Assembly (NCBI RefSeq): GCF_000002075.1
Contig: NW_004797364.1
Coordinates: 6,980-70,979, forward strand
Length of the DNA: 64,000 nucleotides
Direction: 5' to 3'
Origin: Aplysia californica
Lineage: Eukaryota > Mollusca > Gastropoda > Aplysiida > Aplysiidae
The notes below the pieces were generated by a model. That model was not told the origin of the DNA. It ran no database searches and saw only the letters and a list, made by a program, of their open reading frames with translations. A program made the translations under genes and the position numbers. Below, piece after piece: positions 38,101 through 50,300 of the stretch (positions are counted from its first letter, which is position 1; every line of letters begins with the position of its first letter).

Positions 38101-41100
38101 GTTCACTCACCTGCAAATGGGAATCTGGCATTCCTCAGAAATAGGTTTAGTGAGTATTAAAGATATGTACCTCACATGCTACAATGATGTGATTCCCTGA
38201 GGGGAGGTTGACACAGTATTTTGGACAGAAGCAACAGAGGGTATACAATAAGGCTGGGCAACGAGTCTCTTTAGCAAAATCCGGATAATATGTTAGTGCA
38301 CCTTTTCGACAAATGAGTTAGAACCACTTCGAAGAACGGTTGGAATCTCTTCAACAAATAAATGGGTGCACCCACTTCGCCAAACGGGTCAGGGAAGAGA
38401 GTAAGAGTCTGAATGCGGACAATGTCTTATTGAGGATTATCCCATTATCCAGGTATTTATCCTGATTTTGCCCACCTCTAGTATACTAGACCATGAATTT
38501 TTACAAAAACATTCAGCAGCCAAAGCAGACATTTGTATGAGTTTTTTTCCCCCATCTCACCACCTCAGAGGCCCATAGCCTACATCATGCTGGGCATGGG
38601 CTGCCTGCCTGATTCGCTTCCGTCTTCCATGTTTCCATTCAGATATGTTCTTATCTGAACCGGGGTTGTCTCTTCGTTCCCAACAGCACAACAACATAAT
38701 CCTGCTTTCTCTTCTTCACATCTTCAACATTTGTGGTGAGGTGTACAGTGCTTCTACATGTCCATTACATTTTATGAAAAAGCCTGTAGGTTTGAGTCTA
38801 AGAAGCCTGAATTTTGTTTATGTCCTACACTTTCAGTACCAAAGCTTCAAGGTCAAACATGACTACCAATCAGAAAGGTCAAAGTGCAGTTAGCATCCCT
38901 ATCCCTCTCTCTACCTAAATAGTTAGCACTGAATCATGTTGTGTCACTACTACACATGTGTGACACGTGGATAACTTTACTGTTGATGCAGGATTTATTC
39001 ATCTACAAAAATGTGGAAAATTCTTGTTTTTGTGTGATGTGTAGCAATTCTATGCCCTCAACAACACTGTTTTGATCAATTTAGGGGTGGCACAACGTCC
39101 CAACTAAAAGAGGAGAGATATTTGATAACAGACTTTCCCACAAAGGAACTGGAATCCCGTTTTCTGTGTTCAATAGTGAAGAGCTTCATTGTTACACCAC
39201 AGATGACAGACATCCACGATAGCAATCGTTTATATATATATATAGACAGACAAAAGAAATGCAACATCAAAATGATATTCAAAATGTGCTCATCCGTAAC
39301 AGCTACAAATTATGAAATATAATAAAGAAAGAATCGTTTAAGGTTTTCATACAGAGAGTATGTCCTCAATGGTTAAAAGAATTTAGTGTGATTTGCATAA
39401 AAGTTCATCCTAATACGTACATTCTCCAAATACCCTAAATAGCACACAAGATGTCGTATTTCTTTTGCTGATAGGTAAACGCCTCCACACTCACAAGTCT
39501 GATAGCTTCACCCTCAGCATAGATCAGCTTACCTTACGAATGCCTCTGGTTCTGTTCCACAGGAAATCATACCACTCTGCCCATTTTCCCTCTCCTCCCT
39601 CGTCAGCCACCTCTGTCAGCAAATAGGTCATGGTGGTCACTAGAACAGGAAGGGGACGCAATTCATGGGGGAGAGGTTCCTCCTGAGAAAAAAATAAACA
39701 AACTTATTAGCAACTAGTACTTGAAAATCTAATTGAAAAGATAACTGCACCAACCTTAAACATACGTCAACGTTTTGAGACAAAAATTCTAAAAACACAT
39801 AATATATGAATGTATGGTCAAGGTTCCCCAAATAGTGTATTTTTTCACAAGTTCAAATCATTTTTTTTTTACTTCTTCAGTTTTGTGAAAGCACTTTGCA
39901 TAAAAAAACACTTGTGACTTTCAATCAGTTAGGGTTCTTAGCTGTCATGAGAGAGCAAACTTTGATCCTTTTCAAACTCACTTATCCGTTTTCCATAATC
40001 ATGTGTGTGTGATGTGTGCATCTGTACTTATGTCTATGAGTATGTTAACGAGCCTTTGTTTGAGGAAGATTACATAGTGGTAACTGCATAGGTATAGGCA
40101 TTTGAGTGCATGTAAATACGAGACAGTATGTGTGACTGTGTCTAAATACATGTACGTCTGTGAGTGCACGTGTTTTGTCTTGTCTATTCCTGAGTGTGTC
40201 AGTATGCATACAAAGGAGAAGAGGACAAGGAGAGCAAAAATACAAAATTGGCTTTATCAGCAAGCAGATTTTACCAAAAGTTTTTACTGGTCTTCCAAAA
40301 CAAAAATCTTTCAGCCGAAGACCTGCTTTCCCCTATGTATGAAATGGCATAAAACAGGACGTTGAAAAAGTTCACCAAGCACTTTACCTGATCGGCGGAC
40401 GATCTGCTGTATTCTTTCACAGCCCTGTAATGGTCAACTTCACTCTTGAGACCAGTCTTGGGAAGAATAGAAAAACAAGCAAAAAACAACCAATCATGAT
40501 GACCGTCACCATTGTTTTTAAAACTTATCAGATATTCTTTTGAGCGAGAAAATTAAAGAAATTGGTCTACCTACTTAACCAAAGCTAAATTAGGCAAAAA
40601 TTTCAGGGAAACTGGCTAGCTTCGGTTATCCTCCATGTCAAAAGGATAACTTGATAGAGGATTTGCAATGTATCAGTTGTTCCCCTCTTTTTCTTCAACC
40701 CAACCCCACCCCAGTGCAGCTAAGTTTTATGTATTTAGCCCATTTTTTAGCGACATAGATGGAATTTTTGCCTTTCAAGCAGCCCCGCTTAATTCCTCAT
40801 ACTTGATTTTCTCGAGGGTAAGGCTTACTTTAAAGACAAGTCCAGACAATCAGTATATGTATGCCTTCTTTCCTTGACCTTAAAATACCAAGGTGTGGAG
40901 TCTTTGACCAGCCTATCCTCAGCAATTTTGGGATTTTCGTTTTTATAAATGAGTGCTTGATCTCACTAATTATAGAAACATCACATGATAAAAACAAAAC
41001 AAATAACAGGGGAGTAAATCTGAAAAACATACCAGGGCAAATCCCACATCAAGCCATGCACTCTGACATGAGACAACAAGCATCACATCTCTAGATACAA

Positions 41101-44100
41101 CTGATATCCTGTGCCATCCTCTACGTCACAGACCCCAAAAAAATATCTATAGAATATTTTTCTTCCCAGTCATAACTGGAAAAGTGGCACTACATAACAT
41201 TGTACACAGACGTTCTATGTATACACGACCTTTCAGAAGTCACACAGAGGCCTAATATACAGCTGTAAAAGTAGACAGAGACTCACCAGGCTGCTCAGTG
41301 TTTCAGGGATCACCTCATAGAGCGCCAGTCGTCGTATGTCCTCTCTGTAATACCGCTCCTTCTCAGGGCACAGATCCGGACAGTCACCAGCAAATGCCTT
41401 GGCAGACGCCAAATCAGACTGCTGACGTCCTCGTACTAAGAAAGGAGAGAAAAAGGTAAAGAAATTGCAGCCAAAGCAAAATAAAAGGCAGGCTGATTAT
41501 TTTTCTTTATTTTTCTATTTAGGATTTACACACGAAGCAAACCATAGATTGCTCACTTTCATCTGCTGTTGTTAAAAAAATTCTAGCTTACTTATTACTT
41601 TGCCAATGCGTATGTAACTTTGCATGGCACTTCTGTGGGTCAGTCCCCAAACAAATTATTTATTTTTTAAAATCTTGATCCAGAAATAAAAAAAGTTTCT
41701 TCATTTGGGCCCCATATGTGAGCGAGCCTGGTGAAAGGTACCAAAAGATGCATTTGTTCGAACCAAGATATCAGGCTTCAAAGGTCAAAAATAGAATTTT
41801 TGACAAAAACTAAGTTCCATTAAAAATGGACTCTTAAGCCATTAATATATAGATATTTACAAGAACTTGGAGTTTCTTTCACTTTAAAATACATTTTTAT
41901 TGATGTTTTATAACATGAGGTATATTGCATAATCTCAAATAATGTGTGAGAAAACTGTTTTTCCGAGTACACACTGCGGATGGTTTCTCTTGTCCATTCA
42001 TAAAGTCAACCCAATCGCATTGCATACCAAAATTTAGGTCATTCTCTCCCCTCTCTAATGGCGAGTAGTGCGCATGAATATCTAGAACGTGTAAATAAAG
42101 CGAAGCTTTGCACATCCACATCCTGTCGTTTTTTTGGAGAGCAAATTGTATCGCATATTTCTTCCCTGCCCAAACCTAGATCTAATTTCTTGGAAATTCT
42201 TGCTCAAGGTGGTGGCGAATTTGTTTTGAAGACGTAATATAAACATTTTGAAGCTGTTCTTTTATCTCTGTTGCTTTTTAAAGTTGGTTTGTGAGTAGCG
42301 AATGTGTTGTCGGGTCATCTCCAAGCATAGATCTACCAATTTGAAGGAGAAACAAAGGGGAAATTTTCAAGTCGTTTTTCTCAAAACTTTGTTTCCGTAC
42401 CCTGCCTTACAAAATCACCCATATCTCAACAACTACTGAAGAATTCAAAAAGCAGATGGTTCAGAAATGATCTCTGTACATGAAAATGCAAAAAAGCGGG
42501 ACTCTTCAAAACGCATCCTTTGGTGCCTTTCACCAGGCACACACACACATATTAAACAGAAGGAAATGACCACAATAGAACAATATCTAAACAGACCCCT
42601 CTAAAATAGATGGGCATACAGGGTGACTCAGGGTTTCAAAAAATGCAACCAAACTATCATAAGGATCTCTCATTTTCCTGACACATTGAGAAACAAAAGC
42701 AAGATACTCACACAATCGGAGAAGTTTATCTCGTGCGTCCAAAACATTTATTTTGCTCGACGAATCAGGTGCTCTGCTTCCCCATAAAGTTTTCAATAAA
42801 CCTGCGGAGTAAAAAGCATAAATCCAGGCTATACACTCCTTCAAACAAAACTATGGGATATCTTCTCCCAAATTTAAAGCTAGCATTATGGGGACCTTAA
42901 AAAAAATATGCTTAAGAACTCATAAGATCAGACAATGAGACCAAAAAATTTTCAGGTGCTATCAATCTTTCTTATAGTCGTTCAAGAACAAAAGACAAAA
43001 TTTCAGAAAGAGGGAAACTAAGTCTTAATTTTTTTTTCCAACGTAGGTGTTTTAACGCCGGTATCCACATAATTTAGATCATTTAGGAAGCTGGCTTCAT
43101 CCTTGTCTGTCAGAACCAACTTGGGCTGAAAGAGATACAGCATTCCAGCAGGAAGACTGACATTCAATAAAACCTCTCCCCACTTGAAAATCAAACTTGG
43201 GTCTCTACTTGCCATAGCAAGCACTAACCACCTTACCACAGACACCAGTCTCATTTTTTTTTCATTTGAAATTGTTAAGACATTTAGAAAAATGAGGCAT
43301 CTGAACTGACATTCATCTCTGAAGTGATGACATGATGAGTCTAAGAACCTTTAAAAAATGTATTTCTGTAACAAATTTGCCCCAACAATAGTCAGCTAAG
43401 CCTATAATAACATAATGCGAGAGAAAACTCCAGACACATCCACTGTTACCTTTAGCAACATCTAAATCAGAAGTAGACGCCGGCACAACAGTTGGAGCTG
43501 GGGCAGAAGGTGGTGGAGTTGGCGACCGCCGACGAGGTTTCTCACGTGAGGTCTTCTTTTGCTCCTTTGGAGCTTTACGCACAGGCCCAATTTCATACTG
43601 GGAAATGAGAAAAGTCCACCTTTACTCAACACTAAAAAGTCTTCATAGGGAAGAATAAAATAAAAAAGAAAGCAGTATTCTCAGATTGCTGAAAAGAAGT
43701 TCATGGAGCAGACCACAAAGGACCACCCATTTTGTTCTTTAGTGTTTGTGAATTTTTACTCTTTCCTCGATACAAATAGGACAAGTACAAGGCAAAGTAC
43801 ATAGCCCGGTGGTTAGAACATGATGGAAGGTGCAAGGAAGAAATAAAACAAGAAAGAGGCAGTCACACTTGTGCATTTGAAAGAAAACATTCCTGTAAGC
43901 CGTTTCAGGATTGGAAGGTTTACACATCCTGCTGATATGCAGAGGGCCTTTCTATTAGCCCAAGATGATTAGCATGTTCTAAGATATTTGCTCAAATTTA
44001 AAGAGAAAACTTGTAAGTCAATCTTTACCTGAACATCGGCAGTCCCAGCCATGCTGGCCAGCTCATCCTCGACACTACCCTCAGGCACACTAGACAAAGA

Positions 44101-44254
44101 TACTTTACTGGGGCCTAGAGGAATGAAACACAATCAGGAGTTGAACCAACTTTTAGCTTTATTTGTTTGTTTGAGTAAAGAGAAGAACATCAATAAGATA
44201 ATGGTCATTTAATGCTGGGAAGAAAAATACTGCAGTCAAAAACACGAGAGAGAC

Positions 44255-44301
<47 letters not shown>

Positions 44302-47300
44302 CAGAGAGACAGAGAGAGACAGAGAGAGAGAGAGACAGAGAGACAGAGAGACAGAGACAGAGACAGAGACAGAGACAGAGAGGGAGCCAGAAAAAAGAGA
44401 AAGAGAAAGGGAGAGAGACAAAGAGAGATAGAGGGGGGGGGGGGGGGGGGAGAGGAGGAGAAAAGTAAAACCTACCAGTGACACCAGGTGACTTTTTGCA
44501 CAGGTTTCAAAGTGCTTCACTTTTGTCAAACAGGTCATTTCAAAGGTAGGCTCAACACCATGAGGCTTCAGTCAACTACTTTTTATTTAAAACGAACCCT
44601 CCACCCACTGCTTACATGCACAGTGAACAATAGGTGCAGAGAAGACACTGTAAATTCACTGCTTCTCTATGCTAAATGGCAGAGCTAAGTAGTGCTAAGT
44701 TAAGTCCATTACTTACCCCTATCCTCCAACCTGAGAAACACTAATTAGTCACCCACTATGTACAATGGGAAAAAAGGCTGCTTATTTATACAAATGACAG
44801 TGCTGCTCACAAGAGCTGAGTTAACGGACTTTCAAACATCTCACTTCTCTTGTCTTTTGCCACTGCAAGTCTGAAAGGCTTGTTAGCTTCTGGTGATTTC
44901 ACTGAAGAACCAGAGGCACGCCAAAATATCTGTAGCTGTGGACCTCCCTTCTCCAGCTGTCTGCCTTTGCTTTTGGCCATTGCTGCTTCTTCCTGTGAAA
45001 ATGATAAGTATGATTTTAAAAAAGAAGCACACCTGAACAACTTCAAAGGATAAAAAAAGCAAAACAAAAGGAAAAAAAGCAGCTTTGTGGAACATCGACA
45101 CAATAATGGTCATTAAGTGCAGGGAAATAGCTAGCCAGCCATCCAGCCAGCCAAGACAGACAGACAGACAAGACAGACTGAAACAACACAGGGAGAGAAA
45201 AGAAGTAAGACCACCAAGTGATACCCTTCAACCACCTGCTTCATGATCTCCACAAAGAAATTAATTTTACAACAAAATGATTAAAATCATACATATCAAA
45301 CACGGCGTCACTTTTCGCCCGGTTCTGTTACTTTTAGTTCGCATGACTTAGCAGCCCACCGGAGCTCCCCGGCTCGGGGTCACGGGGTTAATGAGCCCTG
45401 AGGCGACTTTGCCGGTGTCTGTCGGGAAGTTCGCATTTTTGACTATGTTTAAAACGATATAACTTCTTCCCCATCCCACACAGCAAACCATTACGCGGAT
45501 GTACTAAAAGCTCAATGTCTTGAGATTTATTCTGCGTTAGAATGGTTAGTTTCTGTGCCTTAGTTTTTGTTCTAGACAAGTGTTTGTAGAGTACCCAATT
45601 TGTCCTATTTTAGTTACAAAGTTATGAATAAATGATTGTTATTTTAAAAAAGGCACGACAGATCTCTCCAAATTCTGTGTTAAACTGACTACGAATATCA
45701 TGTCTTTTACCATGAGAAATCTTAAATCTGCGGTAGTAGTAAAAGTCAAGTTATAAGAGAAGAAAGATGCACATCTGCATATTTTAACTAAAGACGATCA
45801 GCGTTAGCTCTTATTTTACTATTAAACAAGAGAAAGTTACTCTGCGTTTGTTCATGAATCATGCTGTGTCTGTGGCAGCCTGCATACAACTAAAAAGATA
45901 TAATATAAGCGATTTAAAAAACCACAAAACCGTGTAAATACATGGGTAGAGATAAACTTCTAGTATGGAATAAAAATAATGACAGCTAAAACATTCATTC
46001 TTAGTTTTTGTGTAGGAAATATGCGCGGACACAATTATGAATGTAAATAAATCAGTCACATCGTCAGTTATTGCAAATGGTCATAGAAACGTAAAAAAAG
46101 CTGGAAAAGTCTGGTGCTGATTCAGTGTCCCTGGAAAGCTAGAAATTATTCTTATAACCCAATTACGAGAAGTCATCCTTATTATTCAGTCAACTTACAA
46201 AACCTAGACTTAGCGTTTTAAGAAAAGTAAGCAATTTCTGGAGTGTAACAGATACTGTTCGTGTATTAGATCTACGTTGAAGATATATTCTAGCACTAAA
46301 ATCGATTTGTACTTTTCATTGAGAAACTTCATGATAACTTTTATAAACTTTCGAGAAAATATGCGAATATTCATGATTATATTAGACACATAAAGTTGTA
46401 TTTGGAGGAATTACTTCGTAGCGAATTGTGTGCTCGATGGATAAAATTGCAAAATTACAGCCTTCTATTATAAGCGCAGATACCATCTTATCTGAGTATC
46501 TGCACTAATGTTATGTCGTTCATATTCCGAAAGTTCGACAGATTTTGACGATGCGTTTTTTTTATACTGATTTTTTTTCATTCACGCTAGTCCCAACAAA
46601 ATTACAATTTAGCATTGCCGACTCCAGCGCGTCTAACGAAATAACCAGACAAGTTACAACGTCCGTTCTTTTTTGAGTCTCAAGAGCAGAAATGCGTGCT
46701 TTGGGTGCACTAAATGAGAATTACCATAAATACAAGGATACACCTTAAATTGTACGTTGAAAAGTACCAAAAATTAAGTCGGCCCAGACAGAGCAGCGAC
46801 AGGGAGCTGACCCCCGTGACCCCGACGTGATAAGGCGCCCGGCGGGGAACCCCCCGCGGCAACTAAAATTCCACTGCCAGTGCGCCGTGCAAAGACATCC
46901 CAGAGATGGAAAGTTTTAACTAAAAACAAAAGTATCTGTGCTAATTTACAGTCACGTCCCTAAGTGAGGTCATAAAAGCTGAGCTGTATTTATCAAGACG
47001 AATCAAAAGAGAAGAATACTTTTCACATGTATGTCGACTATTTATCATTTCTGTGGCAGGTGCAAATGACACTGTACAAGCAGTTGTGAAAGAATTTTTC
47101 TGAGGACAATAGATTTCTTTCACATCTTAGATTTTATTAAGAGTTTTTTGGCACTTGAAATACAATAAGGTCATATAAGTGTAGAAGATTAGAGGTGTTC
47201 CAAGAAAGTAACAAACATAAAAGAGGAGAAGGAGAGAGAAGGAAAATAGATGTTTGATAGGAAAGAAAGAGCAAACCACACCAGAGCACCTGCCAACCAC

Positions 47301-50300
47301 CCATGTATCACATCTTATCTCCAGACCTCAAATTTAAGACTTGAAAGAGTTCATAATAACTCCAATGGTACATAAATGTTCATGCTTTACATTTTAACCA
47401 TGTAAGTCCTCAGAGCCCTTAACCACATCCACACACTGTTAGAAATCAAGTGAATCTCTTCCTTGTCTTTCCTTCATATAATATATGGGTTGAACACTCT
47501 ACAAGTTAAAAACAAGAAAAAGGAAAGGCACACCCAAAAACCTTGTCATATTGAGGGTTTGTATTTAGAAAGACAGGACACTCACTTGACAGACTGTTAT
47601 GAAAAAGAGTTGGCCTGAAGAAGCAATTGTGACAAAAAGACACTACTCCAGGGGCAACCTACAGGTGTGGTAGTGAACAATCTAAATCCCCATCCAGCCC
47701 AGGGTAGACTGTAATTCCAACAGGATACTAACTTCTCTCTCTCTCTTGCCCTTTTTAACTCCCAGTGGAGCACAGGCCATCAACAACATTACTCCAGCGA
47801 AGCCTGTCCTGAGCATCCTTTTCTATCTGTTTCCATGATGTCCCCGCTTTTTCAATTTCCGCTGATACCCCTCGCCTCCATGTCATCTTAGGTCTTCCCT
47901 TCTTACGCTTTCCTTGTGGGTTCCATGTTAAGGCCTGCCTGATGATGCTTGTCCGGGGTCTCCTCAGGGTGTGTCCAATCCATTTCCATTTCTTCATCTG
48001 AATATCTTCCTTTACTGGCCTTTGGCTTGTTCTCTCCCACAATTGAGCATTCGTGACTTCATCGTACCACTTGATCCCCACTATCCTTTGTAGGCATCCA
48101 TTTACGAAACTCTGCAGTTTCCTTGCTGCTGATGCTGTGAGCCTCCATGTCTCTGAACCATACAGTAGAACAGTCTTCACGTTTGTTTTGAAGATCCTCA
48201 GTTTGGTGTTCAATCCCAGTTCCTTAGACATCCATATATTCCTGAGAATGATGAATGCTGCTCTTGCCTTTTGGATTCTGACCTTGATGTCTTCGTCTGT
48301 TCCCCCTGCCTTGTTGATAACACTTTCCAGGTAGGTGAAGGATTCAACATCCGCCAATGGTGCCCCTTGCAGTGTGATAGGAACGTCGGCTGCATTCATT
48401 CGTAGAACTTTCGTTTTATCCGTGTGAATATGGAGTCCAACACTACGGGAGAAGGTCCTGAGGCGATCTGTTATCTGTTGCATCTGGGCTCGACTGTGGG
48501 AAAGAAGTGCCAAGTCGTCGGCAAAGTCCAAGTCTTCCAGCTGACTGGAAAGGGTTCACTGTATGCCACTGCATTGTCCCGATGTTGTCTGTTTCATTAT
48601 CCAATCCACTGCTAATAAAAAGAGAAAAGGCGATAGCAGGCATCCCTGTCTCACTCCTGTATTCACTTCAAACGAGTCTGTTCGCTGCCCTCCAAGTAAG
48701 ACACTGCAACTCATTCCCTCATACATCTTCTTGATCAATCTCACGAACTTGTCAGGTATTCCATAGTGGCGCATGAGCTTCCATATTGAGTCCCTATCTA
48801 GGCTGTCAAAAGCTTTCTCGTTGTCAACAAAGTTAACGTACAGGGAAGAGTTCCACTCGGTGGACTGCTCCACTATTATCCTCAAAGTTGCAATCTGATC
48901 TGTACATGATCTCTTTTTACGAAATCCTGCCTGCTCCTCTCTTAGTTTTGCATCCACGGCTTCCTTCAGTCTTTCCAGTATGGTACGACTTAAAATCTTC
49001 CCCGGAATGGAAAGGAGCATGATTCCTCTGTAGTTTTTACACTCATGCAGGTCTCCTTTCTTGGGTAGTCTCACGAGCAATCCCTCTCTCCAATCCTGTG
49101 GAAATTCTTCGCTGTCCCATATCTTGCCAATAATTCCATGGAGAATCCCTGCCGCAGTGTCGATATCCACCTTGAGAACTTCTGGGGGAATTCCATCTGG
49201 GCCGGCTGCCTTGCCTGCTTTCTGGTGTCTTATCGCCTCCTTGATCTCCTCTAAGCTAGGCTTTTCTTCACTTACCCCCAGATCAATCTCTGCTGGTGGA
49301 ATGTCAAACTGTTTTTCTGGCCTTGGTCTGTTCAGCAGCTCTTTGAAATGCTCCTTCCAGCGTTCTTTCTGTTCGTCTGGATTTGTGAGAAGCTTTCCCT
49401 CTTTATCCTTCACTGGCACATCTGTGTTCTTGTATCTGCCTGCAAGTTTCTTGGTGGTTTCATACAGTCCTCTCATGTTTCTTGCCCCTGCTGCTTCCTC
49501 TGCCTCGCGCGCTAGGTCATCTACATAGTTTCTTTTGTCTTTCCGTAGGCTGACTTTTACCTCCCTCATTGCTTTTGTGTATTCTTCTTGGGCCTTTGCT
49601 TTGGCTGCTCTTGTCTTGCTCCTGTTTACCTGATCCTTTTTCTTTTTCCTTTCTTCTATCTTCCTCAAAGTGGTGACCGATATCCATGGCTTGTGCTCCC
49701 GTTTCCGTTTCCCCAGTACCTCTTGACACACCGTGGTCCAGCCTTCTTTTATTGCCTCCCATGTTTCTTCCAAGCTGCTATCCTCGCCTAGTGTTTCCAA
49801 CACTTGGAACCTGTTCTTAACTGCTACATTAAACTCCTCTCTTGATGATGGCTCTCTCAGAAATTCCACGTTGTATCAGTACCTATGATTATTGACAATT
49901 CCCTGTCTTCGCTTTAGTTTTAGTCGGATGGTTGAAATGAGCAAATGATGGTCCGAAGCTACGTCTGCACCCCTGTAAACTCTAACATCCCTCATTGATC
50001 TTCTGAATTTCTTGTTGACACATATGTGGTCAATCTGGTTTTCAGTTTGTTGGTCTGGCGACACCCATGTTGATTTGTGTATCTGTTTATGTGGGAAAAC
50101 AGTCCCTCCTATCATGAGCCCATTTGTTGCACATATTTCTGCAAATAGTTCTCCATTCTCGTTTCTGACTCCAAGTCCGTGTTTCCCCATGATTTCCTGA
50201 AATCCTACATTGTCACTGCCTACCTTAGTGTTGACGTCTCCCATTAAAATCAAGATGTCCTTCCTTCTAACCTGATCAATAGTATTTTGTAGCATTTTGT

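Noticed and set aside
40000-40230. TG-rich open frames on plus
   Set aside because: Low complexity, overlapping frames, no domain and no splice sites linking them to anything.
44212-44538. Long open frames on both strands
   Set aside because: Same cause: (GA)n repeat inside a family A copy.
49061-49528. 155-codon plus-strand frame
   Set aside because: Antisense shadow of the LINE RT/endonuclease frame; Ser-Pro rich with no domain.
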